Source: Chryseobacterium indologenes
GTDB lineage: Bacteria > Bacteroidota > Bacteroidia > Flavobacteriales > Weeksellaceae
Length of the DNA stretch: 64,000 nt
Assembly: GCF_002025665.1 (NCBI RefSeq)
Contig: NZ_CP018786.1
Coordinates: 5,208,001 to 5,272,000, forward strand
Reading direction: 5' to 3'
Below, in pieces: positions 32,290 to 42,100 of the stretch; within the stretch, counting starts at the first letter, position 1, and each line of letters starts with the position of its first letter. The notes beneath the pieces were generated by a model. It was given only the letters and a program-made list of their open reading frames with translations. It did no database searches and had not been told where the DNA came from. Both the position numbers and the translations under genes were made by a program.

Positions 32290-32934
32290 TTATCTGATTC
32301 TTTCTTGCTTGTTCCAAACTAAACCCAATATGAGTATTCCGTTACTGATCAGATTCAGCATAAATAAAATGAAGAAATAAATACTTTCTGAAACAGTAGT
32401 TCTAAAAAATAGAATTGGAATACTTCCAATGAAAAAAATCAGTAGAGCAACTGAAATCCAGAATGGTAGATAGTTTTTAATTTCCAGTATTTTATCAGAA
32501 TTAAAGGTTTGGTACAGGAACAAAATAATTGAAAATAGCAACAGAAGAATATCTACATACAGCATATTAAAAGAAAAATGATGAAGCAGATCGTCTTCCG
32601 TGTAAAACATAATCACAATATTGAGGACAAAAAGAATCAGGATGATTACCTGTATCTTTTTGAGCATCGGAACATACAGTAATTGGTAATAATAGAATAA
32701 GTATAGAAAGAATACGATCATTAAAAAACCAATCACATAAAATATATCCGTAGGCAGACTTGTCAGCTTGAAATAGAAATAACAGGAAATATCAATCAGG
32801 GAAAACAACAGATATCCAATGATAAAAAATAAATTTTCCTTTCCGGTTTTTCTATATTTTATGATCATTAAAGTCATCACTATAATGGAAATGATCATCG
32901 ATATCTGTTTCCCTGTTTCAATATTCCAGTTCAT
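32290..32934 (-). CDS. Seven-helix membrane protein of unknown function
   Basis: The 214-residue protein is almost entirely membrane helices (about seven, from IETGKQISMIISIIVMTLMI to SIYFFILFMLNLISNGILILGLVW) with few charged loops. It resembles the seven-helix sensory modules that are fused to kinases in other bacteria, but here it is a separate protein 13 nt upstream of the kinase gene. A sensory role is inference from position and topology. I do not recognise a named family. Confidence 0.75.
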   Translation of the reverse strand: MNWNIETGKQISMIISIIVMTLMIIKYRKTGKENLFFIIGYLLFSLIDISCYFYFKLTSLPTDIFYVIGFLMIVFFLYLFYYYQLLYVPMLKKIQVIILILFVLNIVIMFYTEDDLLHHFSFNMLYVDILLLLFSIILFLYQTFNSDKILEIKNYLPFWISVALLIFFIGSIPILFFRTTVSESIYFFILFMLNLISNGILILGLVWNKQERIR

Positions 32935-32948
32935 AATTTTGTGTTTTT

Positions 32949-33494
32949 TTAAGGCATTGTTTCTGATAATGCTTTTGGTGGAGGTGCCAGATTGGTCATG
33001 TTCATAGATTCTATTGAAGTAACGTCTGTGTTTTCTTCGGTGGTGGCTGATCTGGACATTGCCTTCTCTCGTTCTCTTTTTTGGGCAGTAGGTACTAAAA
33101 ATATAGTCTGGTAACCTGCATATTCAGGTTTGGCCATTCTGTTTTTAGGATGATTCATGGGATATTTTCCCATGTAAATCCTGATACCCGGATTTTTTAA
33201 TTTTTGTTTTTTGGCGTTTTCTTTTACGTATTTAATATATCCTTCCATATCTTCCAGCGAAAACCAGTACCATCGGGAATCGGGTTCCCCATTTCTGTAC
33301 TTCATGAGAATTTCATGATTGGTTCTGGTGTATTCATCAAAAAGAACCCTGCCTTCACGATAGCTGATCAGTTTCTTTTTATAACTGTTGCTAACGGGTT
33401 CTTTAGGAGGTTCGGAGCAGCTAATCAGACAAAAAGTCAAAAGAAATGCTGCACAAATCAGATTTAAAATCTTAGTAAAAAAGGAAGTTTTCAT
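32949..33494 (-). CDS. Envelope lipoprotein of the two-component operon, unknown function
   Basis: From the ATG at 33494 (complement 33492-33494) the protein has 181 residues with a signal ending ISC (MKTSFFTKILNLICAAFLLTFCLISC), lipobox-like with Cys, then SEPPKEPVSNSYKKKLISYREGRVLFDEY. The body has conserved-looking WYWFSLEDMEGYIKYVKENAKKQ and IRIYMGKYPMNHPKNRM; no known domain recognised. The first nine codons of the longer frame (start 33521) precede the signal peptide and are not supported. First gene of the operon, 14 nt before the seven-helix protein. Confidence 0.72.
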   Translation of the reverse strand: MKTSFFTKILNLICAAFLLTFCLISCSEPPKEPVSNSYKKKLISYREGRVLFDEYTRTNHEILMKYRNGEPDSRWYWFSLEDMEGYIKYVKENAKKQKLKNPGIRIYMGKYPMNHPKNRMAKPEYAGYQTIFLVPTAQKREREKAMSRSATTEENTDVTSIESMNMTNLAPPPKALSETMP

Positions 33495-33545
33495 TTTTAT
33501 GGTTTTAATTTTATGGAACAAAATTAGCTAACGGCACAACTATAA

Positions 33546-33569
33546 AAAAGGGGGAAAACACTGTTTTTA
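33546..33569. promoter_or_regulatory. Candidate operator in front of the two-component operon (copy 2)
   Basis: AAAAGGGGG, AAAACACTGTTTT and A: the inner 13 nt (33555-33567) is a perfect palindrome around C. A related sequence is at 30721-30741. It lies 52 nt upstream of the 33494 start. Confidence 0.45.
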
Positions 33570-33739
33570 TCCTTTAATAAATTTACGACTTTTTGATATT
33601 CAGATGAATAGAATGTGTTAGTTTGTTTTTGTTCTCAAAATAATATTCCAATTGTACCCTTCAAAATAGAAAAATCTGTGTCTCTGTTTATCCATAAGGT
33701 ATCCCGAAATTGAATCGGAAATAAAACTCAAAAAGAAGC

Positions 33740-34609
33740 ATGAAAATCACAATCACGGGGTATAGAAAAGAAGAAAGATTTTTACAGGGAGTAACCAATG
33801 ATGAGGATACGGAACTGATTAATTTTTTAATCAATAAAGGATTAAACATCGTTCCCACCATCTGGAATGATCCAAATGTAGACTGGAGCAGTTATGATGT
33901 TGTTGTCATCAAATCTCCCTGGGATTATCACAATCATTTAAGTGAATTCCTGGGCTGGCTGAACAGTCTTGAAAAATTAGGAGTAAAAGTACTGAATCCT
34001 GTAGAAATCATGCAATGGAACAGTGATAAGCATTATCTGAAAGATCTTGAAGAAAAGGGACTTCCCGTCATTCCCGCAGAATATCTTGAAAAAGGATTTG
34101 TATTGGAAAGACGTTTTTTTGATCATTTTAATACTGAAAAACTGGTGGTAAAACCCTGTGTAAGCGCTGGAGCACAAAATACAATTACTGTAAGCAAAGA
34201 TAATTTCAACGAGCGTTCTGCAGAAATTGAAACTCTTCTGAAAGAGCAGGATTATATGGTGCAGCCTTTTGTAGAGGAGATTAAAAACGGAGAATGGTCA
34301 TTCCTATTTTTTAATGGAAAATACAGTCATTGTTCATTAAAAACACCTAAACAGGGAGATTTCAGAGTACAGCATTATCATGGGGGAAGTATTAGCTATC
34401 CTACACCAAATCCATTGCACATAGAGCAAGCGGGATTGTATTTGAAAAGTCTGCCGGAGGAAACTCTTTATGCAAGAGTGGATGGTGTTTTAATTAATAA
34501 TTCATTTCATCTAATGGAGCTGGAACTCATAGAACCTTATTTGTTTTTGAATGGAGATCCTGATTTACTGGAAAACTATTATGAAGCACTTATGGTTCTG
34601 ACAAAATAA
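33740..34609 (+). CDS. ATP-grasp ligase family protein
   Basis: The 289-residue protein has an N-terminal pre-ATP-grasp domain (MKITITGYRKEERFLQGVTN, DVVVIKSPWDYHNHLSEFLGWL) and an ATP-grasp fold (EKLVVKPCVSAGAQNTITVSKDNF, DYMVQPFVEEIKNGEWSFLFFNGKYSHCSLKTPK, ARVDGVLINNSFHLMELELIEPYLFL). This is close to RimK/glutathione-synthetase-like enzymes that join carboxylates to amines. The substrate is unknown; some relatives are in stand-alone or RiPP-related settings, but no precursor is adjacent here. Cytoplasmic. Confidence 0.82.
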   Translation: MKITITGYRKEERFLQGVTNDEDTELINFLINKGLNIVPTIWNDPNVDWSSYDVVVIKSPWDYHNHLSEFLGWLNSLEKLGVKVLNPVEIMQWNSDKHYLKDLEEKGLPVIPAEYLEKGFVLERRFFDHFNTEKLVVKPCVSAGAQNTITVSKDNFNERSAEIETLLKEQDYMVQPFVEEIKNGEWSFLFFNGKYSHCSLKTPKQGDFRVQHYHGGSISYPTPNPLHIEQAGLYLKSLPEETLYARVDGVLINNSFHLMELELIEPYLFLNGDPDLLENYYEALMVLTK

Positions 34610-34643
34610 TTTAGAGTAAATAATTTTTAAAATTAAAATAAAA

Positions 34644-34673
34644 ACAGGACCCGAAATCTATTCCCGGTCCTGT
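34644..34673. terminator. Terminator between convergent genes
   Basis: ACAGGACC (34644-34651) pairs with GGTCCTGT (34666-34673); A-rich DNA before, little T after. It serves the ATP-grasp gene or the stress-protein gene. Confidence 0.65.
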
Positions 34674-34750
34674 CAAACAAGATTAAGTGTAAAATTTAGC
34701 CTTTAAAGGCAAAAAGGATAATTCAAATGTGAACAGATTTTTATTGATTC

Positions 34751-35575
34751 TTAATCTATGTTTAGGGGAATTGATAGTAATGGTATTTTATTCTTATAAG
34801 CCATTATAGCTGTTTTACTTCTATGAAACAGGGATTCCACAAGATTGTATTTATAAGGAACCATAGTTAAAAGGTCTGGCCCCGTTAGTCTTATTTCCTC
34901 TTCAATAGCTTTGATAATCTCAATAGATTGAATCATTTTAAAGCTATACTTAATATCATCCAGATCATATCCGGAATTCAGATCAATATCATGAATAACC
35001 TCAGCAAAATCTTCTAATCTTTCACTTACATTGAAAACCTCAATCTCAGCATTGAATTCATTAATAAAGTGGTAAATATCATTCATGGCAGACCAGGTCA
35101 TGCTTTTGTGCGTGTCATAAGCAAAAAGTATTTTTTGGATTCCAGTATATTCTATGTGGGCAGGAACAATGAGTATCGGTTTTTTAATTCTGTGAATCGC
35201 CCTTGTTACACTGTTTCCTAAAAGCTTTTGTTCAAGGGTTTTCTCCGCCATTCCCATCACCACAAAATCACATTCGTGGACTTGCATACAGTTTTCAAGC
35301 TCTTCAATAAAATTGCCGGAAGCTAGATGATGTTGGGTTTCGACAGCATATAATCTTTTAAGCTCAGCCGCCTTATCCTCCAGGTGTTTCTGATTTTTAA
35401 GCGTTTGGTTATAGAAAAAATCGGCCGAAGCCTGTGCATTCAAAGCATGAACAGAAACCGTTTGAAGATTAAAAAGTATAATCCTGTATTTATTTTCTTT
35501 TGCCATAGATGCTGCGTAATGCGTGGCATTTTCAGCTTCGTGAGAAAAATCTGTGCAGACAATTATTGTTTTCAT
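34751..35575 (-). CDS. Universal stress protein, tandem UspA domains
   Basis: The 274-residue protein contains two UspA folds. The first (about 1-140) starts MKTIIVCTDFSHEAENATHYAASMAKENK and ends with the nucleotide-binding motif VVMGMAEKTLEQKLLGNSVTRAIHRIKKPILIVP. The second (about 145-274) is more divergent (KILFAYDTHKSMTWSAMNDIYHFI, LTMVPYKYNLVESLFHRSKTAIMAYKNKIPLLSIP) with weaker ATP motif. Cytoplasmic stress-related protein. Monocistronic and divergent from the LytS operon. Confidence 0.9.
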   Translation of the reverse strand: MKTIIVCTDFSHEAENATHYAASMAKENKYRIILFNLQTVSVHALNAQASADFFYNQTLKNQKHLEDKAAELKRLYAVETQHHLASGNFIEELENCMQVHECDFVVMGMAEKTLEQKLLGNSVTRAIHRIKKPILIVPAHIEYTGIQKILFAYDTHKSMTWSAMNDIYHFINEFNAEIEVFNVSERLEDFAEVIHDIDLNSGYDLDDIKYSFKMIQSIEIIKAIEEEIRLTGPDLLTMVPYKYNLVESLFHRSKTAIMAYKNKIPLLSIPLNID

Positions 35576-35804
35576 TGTACCGGATTTAATACTGCAAAAC
35601 TATGATAGACACTTGTTCCCTTACTCTAAAAATAATGTGATGTTGCATAAAATGATGATGAAATGTCTTTTTCAGGTGATGAACCGTCACATCCATTTGA
35701 ACACTGTTATTTTACGTTTCATGTCCTGTTTTGGCGGTCTCGTCTAAAATGGAGGATACTCATATAAAATCTATTTCTATATTTACATTCATAAAGTCCC
35801 GGAT

Positions 35805-36923
35805 ATGAATAGGATTTCTACCATCAGGAAAAATTTAGTACGGAATAAGAAGATTCTTTCCACTATGAAAAGAAGGCTCGTAATCTGGGCATTGGCAGTT
35901 GTTACTTTCTGTGTTTTCTCCTACCTTATTGATCCCTTTGATCCTGTTTGGAAAGGATATCTGGACGCTCCACTGAAGATGATTCTGGAAGATGCCACAT
36001 GGATTGTCTTTTTTTCCATCATCATTTCAGAGGTAAGTATATTTATTGACAGAACACTCAATAAGTGGCTTCCCTGGAGAAACAGAACGGTAAAACGACT
36101 GTTTATCCAGTGTTTGCTTCAGATCGTGGGAAGTGTGATGATTGTGATCATTATTAATGCCATTGTAGACTGTACCTCAGTCACGTTGCCCGAAATGGAT
36201 TCCCGCAAAGAATATACACTTCTTGGACAATGGATCGCAACCAATATTGTAATATCATTGATTATCAGTGCATTTAATACCGTAGATTATTTATTGGAAA
36301 ACTGGAAAAAAACAGCAGTAGAAGCAGCTCAGCATAAACTGAGGGCTTCCAAACATAAGCAGGCTGCAATGGCTGCAGAGCTTCAGGCTCTTAAGCTTCA
36401 GATAGATCCTCATTTTATTTTTAATAACTTAAGTGTGTTGTCAGAACTTATTCTGGAAGACCAGCAGCTAGGGTATGATTATTCCGAGAAGTTTGCGAGA
36501 GTATACAGATACCTGTTGGTCAATTCCAAAAAAGACATTATCGCAGTAGAAGAAGAACTCAAATTTTTAGAATCCTACATCTTTCTGATTGAAAAAAGAA
36601 TTGGTGAAGGAGTGGTATTCAAAATAGATATTGAAGAAGAATACAGATCCAGATTCACCCTTCCGCTGTCTTTACAGTTATTGGTTGAAAATGCCATTAA
36701 ACACAATCAGACATCCAAAGTAAGTCCACTGGAAATCCATGTTTATACAAATGAGGAAGGAGAATTGGTTGTTTCTAATACTATTCTGCCTTTAATCAAT
36801 AAGCCGGATTCCTCAGGAGTAGGGCTTACCAATATTATTGCACGGTACGAAATCTTAGGATACCCTAAACCCGTGATTGAAAAAACAGAAGATAAATTTA
36901 TTGTAAAACTCCCATTGATATGA
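35805..36923 (+). CDS. LytS-like sensor histidine kinase
   Basis: The 372-residue protein has four hydrophobic segments (about 25-43, 63-81, 100-120, 145-163), a coiled coil and the His_kinase box LQALKLQIDPHFIFNNLSVLSELILEDQ, then an ATPase domain (LQLLVENAIKHNQTSKVSPLEIHVYT, DSSGVGLTNIIARYEIL). Its stop overlaps the LytTR regulator start by 4 nt (ATGA). The pair precedes the RND efflux operon and a palindrome in the intervening gap, so it may control efflux (inference). Confidence 0.93.
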   Translation: MNRISTIRKNLVRNKKILSTMKRRLVIWALAVVTFCVFSYLIDPFDPVWKGYLDAPLKMILEDATWIVFFSIIISEVSIFIDRTLNKWLPWRNRTVKRLFIQCLLQIVGSVMIVIIINAIVDCTSVTLPEMDSRKEYTLLGQWIATNIVISLIISAFNTVDYLLENWKKTAVEAAQHKLRASKHKQAAMAAELQALKLQIDPHFIFNNLSVLSELILEDQQLGYDYSEKFARVYRYLLVNSKKDIIAVEEELKFLESYIFLIEKRIGEGVVFKIDIEEEYRSRFTLPLSLQLLVENAIKHNQTSKVSPLEIHVYTNEEGELVVSNTILPLINKPDSSGVGLTNIIARYEILGYPKPVIEKTEDKFIVKLPLI

Positions 36924-37684
36924 AGATTAATAAAGTTTTAATCGTTGAAGACGAAAGACCGAATGCCGACAGATTAAAAAGACTGTTGTTGAAGTTAAGA
37001 CCCCATATCGAAATTCTGTCTGTAGAAGACTCGATTACTTCAACGGTACACTGGCTGGAAAATAATGTGGTTCCGGATGTTATTATGATGGATGTGCGGC
37101 TTGCGGATGGGCTCAGCTTTGAAATATTTAACAAACATGAAATTAAAAGTGCTGTTATTTTCACTACAGCCTATGATGAATATGCAGTACAGGCATTCAA
37201 GTATAACAGTGTAGATTACCTTCTGAAGCCTATTGAAGAGGAAGAACTTGATGCCGCCTTAAAACGCTATGAAACCTTTATGGAATCCGTTCCGGTAGTA
37301 GGAACAGCCATCGAAGGACTCTTGAATTACATACAGCCAAAAGATTACAGAAAACGTTTTCTCATCGCTCACAGAGATGGATATAAAACCGTTCTGGCAG
37401 AAGATATCCTATACTTTTATACCGAATTGGGAATCAGCAAAGCCATGCTGAATACCGGAGTGGTAGAAAATGTTCCGCAAACCCTGGAAGAGCTTGAAAA
37501 ACAGTTAGATCCCAAATTCTTTTTCCGTGCCAACAGACAATTTATCATTCACATCAATTCCGTAAAACAGATCTTTAATCATTTTAATGGAAAATTAAAG
37601 CTGGAACTGAGGAAACAACCTGATATGGAAGTCATTGTAAGCCGGGAAAAAGCTTCCATTTTTAAATCCTGGATGGATTATTAA
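36920..37684 (+). CDS. LytTR-family response regulator
   Basis: The 254-residue regulator has a receiver domain (VLIVEDERPNADRLKRLL; phospho-acceptor in VIMMDVRLADGLS; TAYDEYAVQAFKYNSVDYLLKPI) and a LytTR DNA-binding domain (RKRFLIAHRDGYKTVLAEDILYFYTELGISKAMLN, FFRANRQFIIHINSV). Paired with the upstream LytS-type kinase. A terminator follows at 37703-37740. Confidence 0.94.
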   Translation: MKINKVLIVEDERPNADRLKRLLLKLRPHIEILSVEDSITSTVHWLENNVVPDVIMMDVRLADGLSFEIFNKHEIKSAVIFTTAYDEYAVQAFKYNSVDYLLKPIEEEELDAALKRYETFMESVPVVGTAIEGLLNYIQPKDYRKRFLIAHRDGYKTVLAEDILYFYTELGISKAMLNTGVVENVPQTLEELEKQLDPKFFFRANRQFIIHINSVKQIFNHFNGKLKLELRKQPDMEVIVSREKASIFKSWMDY

Positions 37685-37702
37685 TTCTAAAAAAATACAG
37701 AG

Positions 37703-37740
37703 GAGATTGCTTTTACAAAGAGCAATCTCTTTTTCTTTTT
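37703..37740 (+). terminator. Terminator of the LytS/LytTR pair
   Basis: GAGATTGCT (37703-37711) pairs with AGCAATCTC (37721-37729), followed by a T-rich tail. Confidence 0.85.
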
Positions 37741-37818
37741 ACTTGTGAAATACATTAGTTTATCCTTAATGATTCCACTCTTATTTCCACATGAAAATCT
37801 CTTTTTTGTCACAATTAT

Positions 37819-37842
37819 AAAGGAAAATAACGGTTTTCCTTT
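37819..37842. promoter_or_regulatory. Palindrome upstream of the RND operon, candidate operator
   Basis: AAAGGAAAA (37819-37827), spacer TAACGG, TTTTCCTTT (37834-37842): perfect 9-bp arms. It lies 115 nt before the adaptor ATG, between the LytTR regulator and the efflux operon it may regulate. Confidence 0.45.
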
Positions 37843-37956
37843 CATTTTTGCTATCATACGTTTCACCTGCAATTAATGACACTTCACCCAACTTCTGAAT
37901 GAATATCCCTATAAGATGAAGTTATTTTGCTCCTGTAAAATTTAAAAACCAATGTT

Positions 37957-39078
37957 ATGAATTACAGAAAAGGATATCTGGTACTTTCACTTACAGCTGC
38001 AGCGATACTTTATTCGTGTGGCTCCGGTAACGGCCAGGAAAATGCTCAGCAGATGCAGCAGGCATTGCCTACAGATTTTATCCAGGTGAAGTCCGGAGAT
38101 GCAGACGTGTCTACAGGATATCCCGGAAGCATAGAAGGACAGGATAATGTAGATATTAAAGCACAGGTAACAGGATATCTGGAAGCAGTATATATCAAAG
38201 AAGGACAGTATGTAAGCAAAGGACAGACCCTTTTCAGAATAAATCCATCCGTGTATAATGAGCAGGTAAATACCAATGAAGCCGCCTTGAAATCTGCTAT
38301 TGCAGCACAGGAAACAGCAAGACTTGAAGTGGAAAAACTAAAACCCCTTGTGGAAGGGAAAGTAGTTTCAGATATGCAGCTGAAAACAGCACAGGCAAGT
38401 TATAAAGCAGCATCAGCACAGGTAGCACAGGCACAATCATCATTAGGATCATCAAAGATCAATGCCAATTTTACCTACATCAAAGCTCCGGTTAGCGGAT
38501 ATATTGGGCGAATTCCGAATAGGGCAGGAAACCTTATCAGCCCGTCAGATGCCTCTCCGTTGACAACCCTTTCAAGCATCAACAGCGTGAATGTATACTT
38601 TTCAATGAATGAAGCGGATTTTATTGCCCACAGCAGAGCATCGGCATCAGGAAATACTGCAGAAAATGTTGAGCTTATTCTGGCAGACGGCTCCACTTAT
38701 TCTCTTCAAGGGAAACTGGAGAATGCCAGTGGAAACTTTGACAGAAACACCGGAAGTATTCAGATGAAAGCTGTTTTTCAGAATCCTGATAAATTATTAA
38801 GAGCAGGAGGAACTGCAAAAGTTATGATTCACAATGCTCTGAATGGAGTGATTAAACTTCCGAAAACATCTGTAAAAGATATTCAGGACAGATTCTTTGT
38901 CTATAAACTGAATGGTAAGGATAAAGTAAAAATGACACAGATTACCGTTTCAGGAAGTACTTCTCAGGATTACTTTATCAAAGAAGGAGTGAATGCAGGA
39001 GATAAGATTGCCATCAACAGAATTGATGCCCTTACAGACGGAGCACAGGTGGTGGCACACACAGTTCCTTTGAAATAG
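37957..39078 (+). CDS. RND efflux periplasmic adaptor (MFP lipoprotein)
   Basis: The 373-residue protein has a lipoprotein signal (MNYRKGYLVLSLTAAAILYSC) and the membrane-fusion-protein layout: barrel-sandwich hybrid (DIKAQVTGYLEAVYIKEGQYVSKGQTLFRI), helical hairpin (NEAALKSAIAAQETARLEVEKL through ASYKAASAQVAQAQSSLGSS), and the lipoyl half IKAPVSGYIGRIPNRAGNLISP. It links the inner-membrane RND pump to the outer-membrane factor. First gene of a three-gene operon; 29 nt to the pump gene. Confidence 0.95.
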   Translation: MNYRKGYLVLSLTAAAILYSCGSGNGQENAQQMQQALPTDFIQVKSGDADVSTGYPGSIEGQDNVDIKAQVTGYLEAVYIKEGQYVSKGQTLFRINPSVYNEQVNTNEAALKSAIAAQETARLEVEKLKPLVEGKVVSDMQLKTAQASYKAASAQVAQAQSSLGSSKINANFTYIKAPVSGYIGRIPNRAGNLISPSDASPLTTLSSINSVNVYFSMNEADFIAHSRASASGNTAENVELILADGSTYSLQGKLENASGNFDRNTGSIQMKAVFQNPDKLLRAGGTAKVMIHNALNGVIKLPKTSVKDIQDRFFVYKLNGKDKVKMTQITVSGSTSQDYFIKEGVNAGDKIAINRIDALTDGAQVVAHTVPLK

Positions 39079-39107
39079 TTGTATAACCATTCTTAGAAAA
39101 TTCAAAA

Positions 39108-42100
39108 ATGTTAAAAAAGATAATAGACCGTCCGGTACTGGCGACGGTAATATCCCTGATCATCGTCATTTTAGGGATTATAGGATTAAACCAGTTGGCG
39201 GTGACCAGATTCCCGGACATTTCTCCGCCTACGATTACCGTTTCAGGATCGTATCCCGGAGGAAACAGTGAAACCGTGATTCGTTCCGTGGTAACTCCGC
39301 TGGAAGAACAGATCAATGGAGTGGAAGATATGGAGTACATGAAGTCTACCGCAAGTAATGACGGTACATTTTCCATCTCCATTATATTCAAACAGGGAGT
39401 GAATGCCGATCAGGCTGCTGTGAATGTACAAAACAGAGTGCAGCAGGCCACTCCGATCCTTCCGCAGGAGGTCGTAAGAATGGGATTGACCACTTCAAAG
39501 CAGCAGAACAGTATGGTATTGATTTTCAATATTTATACTGAAGATAATAAACAGTACGATGAAACTTTCCTTCAGAACTATGCGAATATCAACCTTATCC
39601 CGCAGGTTAAAAGAGTAAAAGGAGTAGGACAGGCCATGGTATTCGGATTGAAAGATTATTCCATGAGAATATGGCTTAACCCTCAGAAAATGTCCTCGTA
39701 CGGACTTGAACCGGCGGATGTTTCCAGAGCCATTGCAGACCACAGTTTGGAATCTGCTCCGGGTAAACTGGGAGAAGAATCTGATGCTGCTTTAGAATAT
39801 GTAATCAGATACAAAGGAAAAAAGAACAAGCCTGAACAATATGAAAGTATTATCGTTAAAAATACAGGAAGCCAGGTTATTAGGTTAAAAGATGTAGCCC
39901 GTGTAGAATTCGGAGCCATTTCAAATACGGGAGACAACCTTTCCAATGGGAAAAATGCGGTTACTGTAGCCATCATGCAAACCACAGGATCCAATGCCAA
40001 TCAGATTGAAATTGGGGTAAACAAAGCGCTTGATCAACTATCAAAATCATTCCCTCCTGGTATCAAATACACAAAGGTAATGAGTACCAAAGAAAGATTG
40101 GATGAGGCTACAGGACAGGTGAAATCTACTTTGATAGAAGCATTTATTCTGGTATTTATCGTGGTATTTATTTTCTTGCAGGATTTCAGATCAACAATTA
40201 TTCCGGCAGTAGCAGTTCCGGTAGCGACTATTGGTACCTTCTTCTTCCTTCTGGTTTTAGGATTTACGATCAACGTACTGACCCTTTTTGCCCTTGTACT
40301 GGCCATCGGTATTGTAGTAGATGATGCCATTGTAGTGGTGGAAGCCGTTCATAGCAATATGGAAGGAACAGACCTTTCAGGAAGAGAAGCTACCCACAAA
40401 GCGATGAGTGAAATTACAGGAGCGGTTATTTCTATTACATTGGTGATGTCGGCAGTATTCATTCCCATCGGGTTTATGTCCGGTTCTGCAGGATTGTTTT
40501 ATAAGCAGTTTGCCTATACATTAGCCATAGCAATTATTATTTCTGCAGTTAATGCCTTGACTTTAACTCCGGCTTTGTGTGCCGTGTTTTTGAAAAACAA
40601 TCACTCAGGAGAAGGTAAAAAAACAAAGGGATTCGGGCAAAGATTTGCGGTAGCATTCAATGCTGGATTCAATAATATGACTAACCGTTATGCAAAAGGA
40701 GTACGCTTTTTAATAGGAAGAAAATGGATTGCAGGAGGATTAATTGTAGCCGTTATTGGTGTTGCAGGATGGCTGATGTCAAGCACGCCTAAGAGTTTTG
40801 TACCAATGGAAGACGACGGATTCTTCATGTACACTTTAAGCATGCCTCCTGGGACAGCATTAACCAAAACGACCGAAGTTTCCAACAAGATCAATGAAAT
40901 CTTAAAAGGAGTAGAAGCCGTGCAGGAAAATACTTCCATTACCGGATATAACCTGCTTAGTAACAGTGCGGGACCTGCTTATGCAATGGGATTCGTTAAA
41001 CTGAAACCCAAGAAAGAAAGAGGTGAGATTCAGGATATTCAGGAAGTGGTTGACATGGCGAATGCAAAACTGGGAGTGATCAAAGAAGGAAGTGTAATGA
41101 CCTTCAGAATGCCTCCGGTAGAAGGATACGGAATGACGAATGATGCCGAAATCGTGCTTCAGGACCGCATGGGAAGAGATCCTCAGGTTCTTAAAGCCAA
41201 AGCAGATGAACTGATCGGTCAGCTGATGCAGGTTCCGGAAGTAGCATTTGCCTACACGATGTTCAGAGCAGATTATCCCCAGATGGAGCTTGAAGTGAAT
41301 GAAGACAAAGCAAAACAACTGGGAGTAAGCATTTCAAATCTGTTGGGAACTGTTCAGACCTATTTCTCAGGAGACCAGTCTCAGAATTTCTCAAGATTCG
41401 GGAAGTTCTACAGAGTGAATATTAAAGCAGATGGAGTTTTCAGAATGGACGAGCAGGCGTTCAATGATATTTTCGTAAAGAATGAAAAGGGAGATATGGT
41501 TCCGGTGAATACATTGATTACTTTGAAAAAAGTCTACGGTCCGGAATCCGTTCAGCGATACAACCTTTACAATTCATTAAATATCAACGTGTCTCCAAAA
41601 CCTGGAGTAAGTAACGGAGAATTGATGGGTAAACTGGAACAGACTTTAAGCAAATTACCATCTGATTACAGTTATGAATGGACAGGATTGAGTCTGGAAG
41701 AAAAGTCCGCAGGAAATCAAACAATTGCCATCTTCGGGCTGTGTTTACTTTTTGTATATCTGCTACTGGCAGCTCAATATGAAAGTTATATTCTTCCTCT
41801 TGCGGTAATGCTTTCTATCCCAACGGGTATTGTAGGAGCATTCTTAGGAATAAAAGCAATCGGACTGGATAATAATATCTATGTGCAGGTAGGATTGATT
41901 ATGCTTATTGGTTTGCTGGCTAAAAATGCGATTCTTATTGTAGAGTTTGCCATACAAAGAAGAAAAGCAGGTCTTTCGATTCTGGATTCTGCATTGGAAG
42001 GAGCAAAGGCGAGATTACGTCCGATCATCATGACTTCATTAGCATTTATTGTAGGGATGATTCCACTGATGATTTCCACAGGAGGAATGGCTTCCGGAAA

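Noticed and set aside
28666..33494. Calling the metacaspase/protease/two-component block a known antiphage system
   Set aside because: No CARD, gasdermin, NLR, TIR or nuclease component is seen; the evidence supports only a protease pair next to a two-component operon.
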